Made by a program: the position numbers and the translations under genes. Positions 20,201-28,414 of a DNA stretch of 34,986 nucleotides are shown one piece after another. The DNA is taken from the NCBI GenBank assembly GCA_025459265.1, contig JALOQX010000023.1, forward strand, positions 1 to 34,986, in the 5' to 3' direction. Below the pieces are notes generated by a model. It was given only the letters and a program-made list of their open reading frames with translations. It made no database searches and was not told the origin of the DNA. This DNA comes from Pirellulaceae bacterium (GTDB lineage Bacteria; Planctomycetota; Planctomycetia; Pirellulales; Pirellulaceae). How positions within the stretch are numbered: the stretch's first letter is position 1; every line of letters begins with the position of its first letter.

Positions 20201-21507
20201 GTTCGACCAATAACGAACTGCGCGTGCTGGCCAACGACGTCCCCGGCGTGCTCGGCACGATGCAGATTACGGGGGTCACCACACCCGGCAAGGGGACCGC
20301 CACGATCAGCAACGCGGGCACCCCGGCCGATCCGCTGGATGATTTCATCCTGTACACCCCGGGCGCGTCGTTCAGCGTGAGCGATTCGTTCCAATACACG
20401 ATCAGCAACGCCAACGGCACCAGCACGGCCACCGTGACCATCCTGGAGGATTCCTCGGGCACGGACAAGAAAGTCGAACTTTCCTTCGCGGTCCAGGACC
20501 TGTCCGGCGCGCCCATCACGCAGGTCACGATCGGGAGCCAGTTCCAGCTGGTGGCGTCCGTGCAGGATATGCGGAGCGTGCCGGCCAGCACGGCGGGTAT
20601 CTTTGCCGCCTATCTGGACGTGCTGTTTGACCGCAATCGCGCGTCCACCGTGTTCAGCGCCACAAATCCGCTAGGATTCGAGATTACGTTCGGGGCCGAC
20701 TATCCGAATGGTCGCAACGGCAACATTGCGACGCCGGGGCTGCTGGATGAAGTCGGCGCGTTTGCGGCGTTTGACCCGCCAGGCCCCAACAAGCTCACGC
20801 TGTTCAAGGTCGTGTTCACTGCCACGGCAGCCGGCAATGTCGACTTCATCGGCGATCCGGCCGACGTGAGCCCGACGCACGACGTGCTCTATTTCGATCC
20901 GCCCGAGGTGGTTCCGCTGGCCGATATTCGCTACGGGTTTACCTCGGTGACGATCGTCAACCCCGGCTTCGGCGGCACGAGTCTGGGCGGCGACCCGCTG
21001 GATGTGAATAACGACGGGCACGTGTCGGCCATCGATGCGCTGCAGGTGATCAACTTCATCAACCGCCGGTCGTTGTACGGCGTCACGTCGTCCTCCAATT
21101 CGCGGCTGGATGTCAGTCGCGACCGGTTCGTGACTCCCCTCGATGCACTTCTGGTCATCAATCACTTGAATCGGGGCGGTACGGCGGGTGAAGCGGAAGG
21201 GGAAGGCGAGGCGCTGGGGCTGACGGCACTGAGCGGCAGCGGCCTCGCACCGGATCTCCTCGACGGACCGTCGTTGCTCACGTCGGTGGCTGACGATGTG
21301 ACGACGATGGATACGCGAAGCACGTCGCCCGCAACGGCTGCCGCGGCCAGTGCGGTCTCGGCCGCGTCCGACTGGACGTGGTGGGTGGGTGAACCGGCGA
21401 CGACGACTCCCGCGGCGGAGACGGCCGCGGAGATCGCGGACGAAGCGTGGGAGGACTTGCTCGAGACGTTGGCGGAAGACGCGTTGGGCGCGGGGCTGGG
21501 TGCTTAG
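17239..21507 (+). CDS. Large secreted subtilisin-like (S8) protease with SdrD-B, GEVED, Ig-like, cohesin-like and dockerin modules
   Basis: A 1422-residue exported protein. The N-terminal VEHLEDRRLLTG (residues 33-44), after an Arg-rich stretch, is a planctomycete surface-protein leader. A propeptide-like segment (about 68-145) precedes the S8 domain, with Asp200 (VIDSGV), His264 (HGTHVAG), oxyanion Asn362 (AAGND) and Ser441 (GTSMASPHVAG), so the catalytic set is complete. Then come two SdrD-B-like domains (about 506-612 and 613-712), a GEVED domain (716-868, ending AGEVEDYM), two Ig/cadherin-like repeats (880-1072), a cohesin-like beta domain (1078-1240) and a dockerin with two calcium-loop repeats (DVNNDGHVSAIDALQVINF at 1255 and SRLDVSRDRFVTPLDALLVINH). 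An acidic, Ala-rich tail ends the protein. The GTG start at 17239 is the most plausible because the leader begins there. It probably degrades or processes extracellular proteins. Confidence 0.92.
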   Translation: MKSSPLRRLRKHRTHRVRRTSQIARRWGLHVEHLEDRRLLTGVDPLVGGFLGDSGPEGELPGGNEVPFVNGQLLVQFRPDVPATVIDQIVQSRSSAVSQRYYGLDNLVLVNLPWYNNDDELPFLTVEAVDSWSRIPEVQYAQLNRFVADYQAIPNDTWFGYLWGLHNWGQTGGFVDADIDAPEAWDIYTGNPNTVVAVIDSGVAYNHADLRDNMWVNPGEIARNGIDDDGNGWVDDVYGAAPANRGATPGTAPGEGDPMDFNSHGTHVAGTIGATGNNDRGVTGVNWDVQIMAVNIGEGVAGFTEGAIVAGITYVTMMREQYGVDVVVSNNSWGGGINSIPIREAFRDQIDAGIVVVIAAGNDSENNDAVPFFPSSYDLDGIISVAATDPFDFMSEFSNYGPLSVDVFAPGGTASGEIDDIFSTVPSFESPLGYGYKGGTSMASPHVAGLVALIRGLAPDLSVLEVKELVMSTVDVEPQLENLVLSGGRINAFKALSAIQFSTVSGTVWQDRNADALRDEAMDHGVADWTVFLDLNNNGTHQTNEPFAVTDADGHYEIRASLAAGAYTVAQIIQPNWRQTYPHNNTLPTVTINRRGASVTDVDFGNAPLPGSVSGFKFNDLNANGVRDAGEPGVAGVYIYADVDDDGQIDLGEPAAITAADGSYRVVNIPAGAMAIREVTPPGWTVTYPALGYWGVTILANKNLPGMNFGNATAVDFGDAPAPYPTLISQGGASAGVLAGFRLGALMDAEPNGLPHAEALGDDLNNVDDEDGVVIPATLYAGTEATLQVTVTAGSSGFLAGWMDFNHDGDWSDVGEQIIVDRVVGNGTHNIAVNVPFDATVGNTFARFRLSLDRGVGPTGHTPAGEVEDYMALVLSNEPVANPDNFEVQQDATNVTLDVLANDFPSATGVLTITSVTQPARGVVSIASDGKSLLFTPNRGITSPPVEVFTYTIGDGTGLTSTASVSVDVQPLVLGPTAVDDAFRVLPGSTNNELRVLANDVPGVLGTMQITGVTTPGKGTATISNAGTPADPLDDFILYTPGASFSVSDSFQYTISNANGTSTATVTILEDSSGTDKKVELSFAVQDLSGAPITQVTIGSQFQLVASVQDMRSVPASTAGIFAAYLDVLFDRNRASTVFSATNPLGFEITFGADYPNGRNGNIATPGLLDEVGAFAAFDPPGPNKLTLFKVVFTATAAGNVDFIGDPADVSPTHDVLYFDPPEVVPLADIRYGFTSVTIVNPGFGGTSLGGDPLDVNNDGHVSAIDALQVINFINRRSLYGVTSSSNSRLDVSRDRFVTPLDALLVINHLNRGGTAGEAEGEGEALGLTALSGSGLAPDLLDGPSLLTSVADDVTTMDTRSTSPATAAAASAVSAASDWTWWVGEPATTTPAAETAAEIADEAWEDLLETLAEDALGAGLGA

Positions 21508-21529
21508 GCCTGGTCACCGCTGAGACTTG

Positions 21530-21606
21530 GGGTGGCTGGGGACGAGCGTGAGCTCGCCCCCAGCTCTGCGCGGCTGGGGGCTCGCTTCGTTCGTCCCCAG
21601 CCACCC
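21530..21606. repeat. Long inverted repeat between convergent genes, possible bidirectional terminator or dispersed element
   Basis: GGGTGGCTGGGGACGA (21530-21545) is exactly complementary to 21591-21606. Between the arms a second imperfect pairing involves CGCCCCCAGC and GCTGGGGGC. RNA from either strand would form a long stable hairpin. It lies just after the protease stop and before the stop of the B3/B4-domain gene. It may end both transcripts or be a repeat element found elsewhere in the genome. Confidence 0.8.
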
Positions 21607-21655
21607 GGAAATGCTCGGAAACGCGCCTTTTCATGCCGTTCCGGGGACGTCCGCC

Positions 21656-22342
21656 CTACGACCAGGTACGTGGTTCGAGCCGCACGAGCACCTCGTGCGG
21701 CGCGCACCAGCGACGCAGGCCGTCGGCCAGTTCTGCTGACCAGTGCGTGAGTACCGGCGGAGTGACGGCCGCGCGTGGGGCAAAGATGCAGGCCAGGACG
21801 TGGCGGTCACCCAGCCGCACCTTGGCCTCCTGGGAGTCTTTGACCGGTGACCCGATCGGCACGCTGCGCGGACCGTCCGCGCGGCAGAGACACAACAGCC
21901 CCTCGACGTCCAGTTCCTGGCCGGACGCGTTGAAGACGAACCGTTCCCCGGCTGTGCCGTAGCGGACCACCAGGGCTGGGCCGGCGCGCTCGAGCGCCAC
22001 CAGCGAGATCGGCAGCCCGCTGCGGAGCGATACGACGTTCAGCACGTCGACCGCGTTGAGAATGCTGGGCCATTGGCCCGGCTCGGCGGCCGCGCGGGCC
22101 AGGTACTCCTGGGCCGGCTTGTTGCGTCCCGACGGCTTGAAGCCGCCGGCGCGCAACAGGTCGCGGACGGCTTGCCGCCGCCCATCGCCCCCTTCGGGAC
22201 CCGTCTGGCAGACACGGGCTACGTGCGCGTGGCACTCCGCCGTCAACGCGGCCGTCGGCGGGGCGATGGTCAGTCCGACGGCTTCGACCAGCCCGACCGC
22301 CAGTTCCGCCACCGCCGCGTCGATCGAGAACGGCCAGGTCAT
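21656..22342 (-). CDS. Free-standing B3/B4 tRNA-binding-domain protein
   Basis: The ATG at 22342 follows AGGGGA, giving 228 residues; the longer frame to 22423 is less likely. The central motif RNKPAQEYLARAA...NAVDVLNVVSLRSGLPISL is the B3/B4 fold seen in the beta subunit of phenylalanyl-tRNA synthetase and in stand-alone proteins of unclear role, some tied to editing of mischarged tRNA. The C-terminal part (VPIGSPVKDSQEAKVRLGDRHVLACIF) also fits that family. No synthetase catalytic domain is present. It is the last gene of the long minus-strand block and is probably functionally separate from the export genes. Confidence 0.8.
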   Translation of the reverse strand: MTWPFSIDAAVAELAVGLVEAVGLTIAPPTAALTAECHAHVARVCQTGPEGGDGRRQAVRDLLRAGGFKPSGRNKPAQEYLARAAAEPGQWPSILNAVDVLNVVSLRSGLPISLVALERAGPALVVRYGTAGERFVFNASGQELDVEGLLCLCRADGPRSVPIGSPVKDSQEAKVRLGDRHVLACIFAPRAAVTPPVLTHWSAELADGLRRWCAPHEVLVRLEPRTWS

Positions 22343-22477
22343 CGGCGGTCCCCTGCGAGCGCCCGGCGCACATTGCTTCGCGTCCTGCGGCGCACCGGTC
22401 CGCGCCTGTGCCCGCTCGGCCACGAGCGGGCACAGGGGGACGGTGATCGTGACGCGTGGCGCGGCGCCGGGAAGATG

Positions 22478-22864
22478 TCAACCCTGCGCCTGCATCTGCG
22501 CCGCCACCTGCGGCCGCAGACGCTTCTGGATGTCCGTCTCCAGGACGCCGAACACCGCCTCGTGCCGCTGGACCGACAGTTGGAGGGCGGCCAGCAGCCG
22601 CTTGGCGGTGAAGAAGTTGACGATGATCCGCTGCTTCACCTCGATCGGATCCTTGGGCATTCCCACCGGCTGCGGATTGAGCCCGAAGTCGATGATCAGT
22701 TCCTCGGGGGAACCGGTAACGCGGCAGAAGTTCGCGTAACACGCGATGGCATTCGCGTCGTTGACCTGCAGTTGCGGCGGCGCCGGACGCTGCTGCGGCT
22801 GTTCCGTCTGCTCGCCCGGGGTGGTGCCTTCCACGATTCCTTCGGCCTTTTCAGTCTTGGACAT
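22478..22864 (-). CDS. DUF3467-family protein, 128 aa
   Basis: The ATG at 22864 is preceded by AAGGAG (spacing about 10), which excludes the longer frame to 22996. The first 30 residues are Glu/Gln/Pro-rich and likely disordered. From about residue 40 the pattern ANFCRVTGSPEELIIDFGLNP ... RIIVNFFTAKRLLAALQLSVQRHEAVFG matches DUF3467, a small cytoplasmic family of unknown function. There is no signal peptide or membrane helix. It follows the M50/HlyD gene by 128 bp on the same strand, so it may be a cytoplasmic partner of the export genes or simply a neighbour. Confidence 0.82.
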   Translation of the reverse strand: MSKTEKAEGIVEGTTPGEQTEQPQQRPAPPQLQVNDANAIACYANFCRVTGSPEELIIDFGLNPQPVGMPKDPIEVKQRIIVNFFTAKRLLAALQLSVQRHEAVFGVLETDIQKRLRPQVAAQMQAQG

Positions 22865-22992
22865 GCAAACCCTCTCCTTTCGCTGGTACTGATGGTGCGC
22901 GAACGACACGGATCGCGTCACGGAAAACGACGGTGCTCCAAACCTTGCGGCCCTTCGAGTTGGCTGAGCCCCTCGCAGGACCCTGGACTTGC

Positions 22993-25269
22993 TCACAATT
23001 CAAAGTGGAATGTGCGGGTAATGAACCGGTACACGCGACGCCCTAAGGGCTGCCAGCCGGTATACACCTTGGCCTTGCCGCGCATCCCGAGTTGGATCCG
23101 GGTATCGGTCTCGGGGAGCGTGGCAATGGCCGGGTACGACGTACTGAGCGGCCGTGGCACACCTGTTTGGGCGTCTGCCACGGAATTCACATCGCCGCCG
23201 GCGTGCGTCGAGAGGCTCAGCGGCGTCTCGGTCAGCGGCGTCAAGGCAATTTGTTCGATCTCGGAGGCCAGGACCACGCCGGGCAGGGCGTCCAGCATCA
23301 GCTCGACCGCCACGCCGGACCCGCCCGCCTGCCGGACCTGCACGTAGGCCGCCCGCACGAGCTCCACGTCGGACTGGTCGACGATCACTTCGGCCACCAG
23401 GCGCGCGGGATCGCCAATCAGACAGATCCGTTCGTTGGCGGCCAGCAGCGCGTCACGGTTCGTGGGGTGCATGATATCGCCCGCCCATCCGGGCAGCTGG
23501 CCCCCCGGCGGCTCGCGATCGGGCTTGTCGGCCACCGGCAGCACGATCCCGGCCACCGGCGCCTTGACGACCAGGTTGTCCAGTTCCTGTTGTTTCTCGT
23601 CGATCACGCGGACCAGCGCCTCGCGCTGCTCGGTCAGCTCTTTGACCGACCGGCCCGCTTCTTCGTCCAGCCGTTGCTGTTTCTCTAAGACCTGCAGCTT
23701 CACGTCCAATTCCCTCAGGTCGCTCTGCAGCCGGAGCAGATTCAGTTGCAGCTCGAGGTTGTCGAGCCGGGCCAGGACTTCGCCCTGTTCGACCCGCTGG
23801 CCCGGCACCGCCAGGACGTCCCGCAGCTGTCCGTCGACGGCGGCGTAGACGGTCGCGGCGTCGCGGGGCTTGACGTCGAAGTTGCACGAGAGGTGGAAGG
23901 GGAGCGGCAGAAACAGGAACGCCGCCACCGCCACGGCCACCACGGTCAGTGTCGCCAGAACCCGGTGACGCTTCACTTTGTGCATCCTCCCCGGCATGTA
24001 GAAGAACTTCCCCAGCTGCCACAGCGGCTGGACGATCAGTCCGAACAGCCCGATCGCGCCCACAATCCGGCCGATGATCTTCAGGCCGTAGGGCTCCAGG
24101 ACCTTGTTGAGAAACAGAAGGATCGAGAACACGACGATCCAGCGATAGATGACCGCCGCCACGGTGAACAACCCGAACAGGAACCGGTTCCGCTGCGGCA
24201 GAAACGGGTTCTCCGGCTGCTCGATGCCCAGACACAGCTGGACCAGGAACCGCTTCAAGACCTCCGTCGACTTCTGCCGCAGGTTCGGGATCTCGATCAG
24301 GTCCATCAGGATGTAGTAGCCATCGAAGCGCAGCAGCGGATTGCCGTTGAACAACAGCGTGCTGACCGAACAGATGAACATCAGGCTCAGGCAGACCTGG
24401 TTGATCAGCGTCGTGCGGTCGCTGAACCACCAGATGAACGTGGCCAGCGACGCGATGACCATTTCGACGTACATTCCGGCCGCGCCGATGAATGCCCGGT
24501 GCCACTTGTTAGGCAGCATCCAGGAGTCGGAGACATTGCAGTAGAGCGCAGGCGTGAACACCAGCAGCATGAACCCCATTTCGTGGCACTCGCCCCCGAA
24601 GTGCTTGCAGGACAGGCCGTGGCCGAACTCGTGCAGCACCTTGACCACCGCCATCGCGATCCCCATCACCAGCCAGTTCTCCCAGTTGCCGAAGAACTGG
24701 TGGAACGACGGAAGCCGGGCGCGAAAGACGTCGAACTGGACGGTGATCAGCAGCAAGGCACAGCAGGCCAGCAGCACGTGGAAGAGGACCACGGGCCGCG
24801 CGAAGAACCACCTGGTGAACGGGTAGAGCCGGTTGAGCAGCCATTCCGGATCGATGCCGCGCCAGCGGAGCGCGAAGACGTTGGTGAGTTTGCCCAGCAG
24901 CTCGCGGCGCTTCTTCTGGTCGCGCCGCTTGCGCAACTGATGTCCCTGTCCGATGGCGTCGGCCACGACCAGGCCGCTGCGATGCAACATGCCCACGAAC
25001 TGCTGCAGGTCCTGGTAGGTGATCTTCTGCGGCATGAACTCCTGTTCAAACCGCTCCTTGATCGCCTCCAGGCTGATGCGGCCGTCCATCATGCACAGGA
25101 TCGCGTATTCTTCCTCGTGGAACCGGAAGTAATTCAGGCCGATCGGCTCTTTCACCACCCAATACGACTGGCCGTGATACCGCTGCCGGCGCGCGGTGAG
25201 GTCGGGACGCATCCGCAACGTCAGCGGACGCGAAGCACTGCTCACCAGACTGTCGGCCAAGGTCGCCAT
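22993..25269 (-). CDS. PqqD-like / M50 zinc metalloprotease / HlyD fusion protein
   Basis: A 758-residue membrane protein with three parts. Residues 30-105 resemble a PqqD-type peptide-binding domain (YWVVKEPIGLNYFRFHEEEYAIL, then a winged-helix-like stretch to GLVV). Residues 155-450 hold several membrane helices and a site-2-protease-like active site: HEFGH with His213, Glu214, His217, and a second motif NPLLRFDGYY with Asp316 as probable third zinc ligand. After a final helix at 437-457, residues 465-758 form a HlyD-type periplasmic adaptor with a lipoyl-like lobe (VYAAVDGQLRDVLAVPGQRVEQGEVLARLDN), a coiled coil and a beta-barrel lobe. Family proteins (YydH-like) act in peptide maturation and export. 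It lies 38 bp after the HlyD gene. The catalytic residues appear intact. Confidence 0.88.
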   Translation of the reverse strand: MATLADSLVSSASRPLTLRMRPDLTARRQRYHGQSYWVVKEPIGLNYFRFHEEEYAILCMMDGRISLEAIKERFEQEFMPQKITYQDLQQFVGMLHRSGLVVADAIGQGHQLRKRRDQKKRRELLGKLTNVFALRWRGIDPEWLLNRLYPFTRWFFARPVVLFHVLLACCALLLITVQFDVFRARLPSFHQFFGNWENWLVMGIAMAVVKVLHEFGHGLSCKHFGGECHEMGFMLLVFTPALYCNVSDSWMLPNKWHRAFIGAAGMYVEMVIASLATFIWWFSDRTTLINQVCLSLMFICSVSTLLFNGNPLLRFDGYYILMDLIEIPNLRQKSTEVLKRFLVQLCLGIEQPENPFLPQRNRFLFGLFTVAAVIYRWIVVFSILLFLNKVLEPYGLKIIGRIVGAIGLFGLIVQPLWQLGKFFYMPGRMHKVKRHRVLATLTVVAVAVAAFLFLPLPFHLSCNFDVKPRDAATVYAAVDGQLRDVLAVPGQRVEQGEVLARLDNLELQLNLLRLQSDLRELDVKLQVLEKQQRLDEEAGRSVKELTEQREALVRVIDEKQQELDNLVVKAPVAGIVLPVADKPDREPPGGQLPGWAGDIMHPTNRDALLAANERICLIGDPARLVAEVIVDQSDVELVRAAYVQVRQAGGSGVAVELMLDALPGVVLASEIEQIALTPLTETPLSLSTHAGGDVNSVADAQTGVPRPLSTSYPAIATLPETDTRIQLGMRGKAKVYTGWQPLGRRVYRFITRTFHFEL

Positions 25270-25307
25270 CCGTTGGGCTCACCGGGATGCGGACTGCGGG
25301 AAATCGG

Positions 25308-26246
25308 TCATCGTCGTTCGGAGAGGTCGCGTGCCGAGGGCGTCGGCGGCCGCTTGAGCAGGATCACGACTTCGGCGTCGAGCCCGGGGCGCACGCGGTA
25401 CTGGCCGTTGGGCTTGAGATCGTTGTCGAAGTCCGCGTGAATCAGGAATTCGCCGCTGGGATCGACCACCGGGCTGACGAAACTGATCGTGGCCTGGAAT
25501 TCCTCCGGTCCGTCCGGCGTGGCCACGACGATCTTGACCGGGCTGCCGGTGATATCCTCGGGCATGAAGTTGGCGGCCCGGATCATGCCTTCCACGCGGA
25601 GGCGGTCCATCTGGACGACGCGATAGATCGGTTGTCCCGCCTGGGCCCACTCGCCGGCATGATGGAACTTGTCGACCACGACACCCTCGATGGGCGAGGT
25701 GATCACGCGGCGGCCGATTTCATTCTCGACCGCCTGCAGCTGGGCCGCCGCCTTGCTGCGGGCAAACTGGGCCATGGCGAATTCCACGCGTGCCGCGTCC
25801 GCCTGGTAGATGGAACGTTCGTGGGTCAGCTGGTACCGCCGCAGCTCAAAATCGCTGACCGCCTGTTCCGCCCGCTGCTTGATCTTGCGCGAGCCCTCGT
25901 ACTCGGCCAGCGCCACACCGATCGTGGCCTCCGCCGCCTTGACGTTGGCGTCACTGGCCGCCTGCTCCTGGGCGCTCTTGAGTTCGCTCTCGGCGATCAG
26001 CTTCCGCACCTGGGCGTCAGAGTCGTCGACGCGTCCGAGCACTTCGCCTTCCTTGACCAGCTGCCCCTTTTGGGCGTCGAGCGCGACCAGGACGCCCGCT
26101 TCCCGCGCCGGGACGCGCACGTCCTCGATCAGCGTCACGACGAAATTCCGCAGCTTGACGGCCGTCGCGTCCGCGGGGACCGGGGCGTCGGTCCCCTGCG
26201 CCGCCACGAGCCACAGGGAGGCCACCAGCGTGATTGATGTAGGCAT
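25308..26246 (-). CDS. HlyD-type periplasmic adaptor (membrane fusion protein), 312 aa
   Basis: The ATG at 26246 has GGGGAG 11 bases upstream. The first 17 residues (SITLVASLWLVAAQG) form a signal peptide. The adaptor layout is clear: barrel-sandwich half (VPAREAGVLVALDAQKGQLVKEGEVLGRVDD), a long coiled-coil region at about 75-170 rich in Ala, Glu and Gln, the second sandwich half (VITSPIEGVVVDKFHHAGEWAQAGQPIYRV) and a C-terminal beta barrel. Such proteins join inner-membrane pumps to outer-membrane channels. It sits between two other adaptor-domain genes with gaps of 27 and 38 bp, so all three are probably one operon. No pump is encoded beside it. Confidence 0.93.
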   Translation of the reverse strand: MPTSITLVASLWLVAAQGTDAPVPADATAVKLRNFVVTLIEDVRVPAREAGVLVALDAQKGQLVKEGEVLGRVDDSDAQVRKLIAESELKSAQEQAASDANVKAAEATIGVALAEYEGSRKIKQRAEQAVSDFELRRYQLTHERSIYQADAARVEFAMAQFARSKAAAQLQAVENEIGRRVITSPIEGVVVDKFHHAGEWAQAGQPIYRVVQMDRLRVEGMIRAANFMPEDITGSPVKIVVATPDGPEEFQATISFVSPVVDPSGEFLIHADFDNDLKPNGQYRVRPGLDAEVVILLKRPPTPSARDLSERR

Positions 26247-26273
26247 GTTTCGTGTAACTCCCCACCATCCCTG

Positions 26274-28328
26274 TCAAAAGAGAATGTGCTTCTGGACCCA
26301 TTCGATCGCTTCGTGGAACCAGGCGTAACCGAGGGAAGCCCGGCCGCATTTGAGTTTGGCGGTCACCGTCGTGCCCGGACTCGGGTCGGTCAAGTCGTCC
26401 TTGTTGATCGCCACCATGATCTTCACGGTTGGCCCCTCTTCCCCCTTGACCTGCGTCGTGCCGTAGATCTTCTGCACGGTCCCGTGCTTGCGATACCGCG
26501 TATCGCCGGCCGAGATGTAGGTCACAGGGAGTTCGGGCCCGAATCGATCCACCGCCTTCATCACGTGCCCCATCCGCCGCTCGGGCATGGCCAGTTCCAG
26601 TTCCCATTCCCCGCGCGGGTCCGCGATGGTCATGACGCGCTGCCCGGTGACGACCGGCCGGTGTTTGAGCGTTTGTTCGGCGTCCCAGGAGAGCAGCACG
26701 CGCCCATCGATCGGGCTGTACACGATCAGCTTCCGCCGCTTCTCTTCGATCAGCTTGAGCTGTTCCTGCAGGTTCCGGGCGCGCTCGCTCAACTGCAGGT
26801 ATTCGCCCGCGATCTGAGCGACCTGCGCTTCGTTGAGCGTGCGACTGTTCTTCTTGGCCTGCCGGAGCGTTTCCAGCCGCTCGGTCGTCTCCCGGATCTG
26901 CCCCATCGTCTTCTGCCACTCCTGCTCCAGGTCGTGGTTTTCCAGCCGCACCAGCGGATCGCCGGCCTGGACGTCCTGCTCGGCTTTGACCAGCACTTCC
27001 ACCACCGTGCCGTTGTTGTCGAAGAAGACGTCGCGCCGTTTGACCGGCTGCAGCGTGCCGTCGGCCTTCAGGTCGAAATCGGTCGGATAGAGGAACAATG
27101 CCAGCAGGATGGCCAGCACGATGCCGCCGACCGTCAGGGTCTTGGGCAAGTTGCGGCCCTTGACCAGCACCGGGGATTTGCCGATGGCGCGCCAGAGCGG
27201 CATCAGGAACACGTTGTGGTGGTCCAGCGCGTTGGACAGGGCGCGCGTGCTGTGTTCATAGACCAGGTCGATCCGCGGCTCCAGCACCTCGCGCGGCAAC
27301 GCCGTCTCGATCTGCTCCACGATCAACGCACCAAGGATCGCGCGCTCCACATGCATCTCGCCGATCAGCTCCGCATTGCGGCCACGCGGGGCCAGTTCGT
27401 CGACGTTGCCCGGTTTGCGCAACGGCAGGACAATCACGCTCTTGGAATAGGACTCGTCCACGTACGCGTCGAGCGCCTCTTCGACCTGCGGCGGCAGGTC
27501 GTCCGACGCGCCCTCGTACCACAGGGATTCCCCCGTGGCCACCACACGCGTGGCGACGTGCCCCAAGGCCGTCACCAGGTTGGAACGACTCTCAATCGTG
27601 TCCTGGCCGCTGATGGCTTCGACCTTGCACAGCCGGCCCCGCTTGATCGCCAGACTGACCCGGTCGCAGCCGATCAATCGCCGCCCTTCGTTGACGATCG
27701 TGTACGCCGTTTCGCGCACGTCGAGCGAGTCGTGCACCATGCGCGCAAACTGGTCTGCTTGCGCCCACAGCGAGTGACGATTGCTGAATTGGCGCAGCTT
27801 GCGCGACTTGAGCCATTCGCCGGCCAACTCACACATCTGGATCAGGAACCGCAGGTAGCCGCGTTGCGTCGCCGGCGGCGAATCGGGACGCTGAAAAACT
27901 TCAATCACCCCCTCGATCGACGCGTCGCCCGCCAGCGGCGCGAGCACCAGCAGGTAGCCGGTCGGATTGCCACCCGCCGCTTCGCCTTCGCCCCCGGACA
28001 TCGGCGGTACCAACTGCGGCTCACCCGTTTCCACCACGTGGTGCAGCAGCCGCAGGTGGCGCCGCGCATCGTCCGATCCCGGAGTCAGCAGCGCCTGGCT
28101 CAGGTTGATCTGATACGCCAACTCGGGGCGACGCCCTTCCCCCACCAGCCAGACGGCGCCGCCTACCGCAGCCAGCGCCGACACGATCCGCTGCATGAAG
28201 GCGGCATAGTACTCCTGCGCGTTGACGTCACTCTTGGACAGCTGCGCGATCTCGCCCACCAGACTGCGGATCTGCTGCTTCGTCTGCTCAACCGTCTGAG
28301 CGTTCACAGTGGGTTGCTCGGATGACAT
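26274..28328 (-). CDS. Membrane protein with N-terminal GAF-type domains and C-terminal HlyD adaptor domain
   Basis: Counted from the ATG at 28328 (684 aa; a GTG six bases upstream is also possible). The cytoplasmic half has a first GAF-like domain (about 35-175), a linker helix and a second clearer one (about 190-335; ETAYTIVNEGRRLIGCDRVSLAI, then SVIVLPLRK and GALIVEQ). One transmembrane helix lies at about 398-416 (VGGIVLAILLALFLY). The outer half is a HlyD adaptor with both lipoyl halves (NNGTVVEVLVKAEQDVQAGDPLVRLEN and YSPIDGRVLLSWDAEQTLKHRPVVTGQRV) around a coiled coil. A GAF domain usually binds small ligands or mediates dimerisation, so the adaptor could sense a cytoplasmic signal. 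It is the first gene of the adaptor operon. Confidence 0.9.
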   Translation of the reverse strand: MSSEQPTVNAQTVEQTKQQIRSLVGEIAQLSKSDVNAQEYYAAFMQRIVSALAAVGGAVWLVGEGRRPELAYQINLSQALLTPGSDDARRHLRLLHHVVETGEPQLVPPMSGGEGEAAGGNPTGYLLVLAPLAGDASIEGVIEVFQRPDSPPATQRGYLRFLIQMCELAGEWLKSRKLRQFSNRHSLWAQADQFARMVHDSLDVRETAYTIVNEGRRLIGCDRVSLAIKRGRLCKVEAISGQDTIESRSNLVTALGHVATRVVATGESLWYEGASDDLPPQVEEALDAYVDESYSKSVIVLPLRKPGNVDELAPRGRNAELIGEMHVERAILGALIVEQIETALPREVLEPRIDLVYEHSTRALSNALDHHNVFLMPLWRAIGKSPVLVKGRNLPKTLTVGGIVLAILLALFLYPTDFDLKADGTLQPVKRRDVFFDNNGTVVEVLVKAEQDVQAGDPLVRLENHDLEQEWQKTMGQIRETTERLETLRQAKKNSRTLNEAQVAQIAGEYLQLSERARNLQEQLKLIEEKRRKLIVYSPIDGRVLLSWDAEQTLKHRPVVTGQRVMTIADPRGEWELELAMPERRMGHVMKAVDRFGPELPVTYISAGDTRYRKHGTVQKIYGTTQVKGEEGPTVKIMVAINKDDLTDPSPGTTVTAKLKCGRASLGYAWFHEAIEWVQKHILF

Positions 28329-28414
28329 GCGCACAAGCCCCGGCTACAAGTGTCTGCACGACGACAGGCCGCGTGGCCCCAAGCGCCGCTTCGTCTGTTT
28401 CCACCTACGTGCGA

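Noticed and set aside
17839-20394. 851-aa open frame on the minus strand
   Set aside because: Antisense to the subtilase, whose catalytic motifs are complete; His/Arg/Val-rich shadow sequence.
23746-25440. 564-aa open frame on the plus strand
   Set aside because: Antisense to the M50/HlyD fusion gene; Gln/His/Arg-rich without motifs.
26286-28325. 679-aa open frame on the plus strand
   Set aside because: Antisense to the GAF-HlyD gene.
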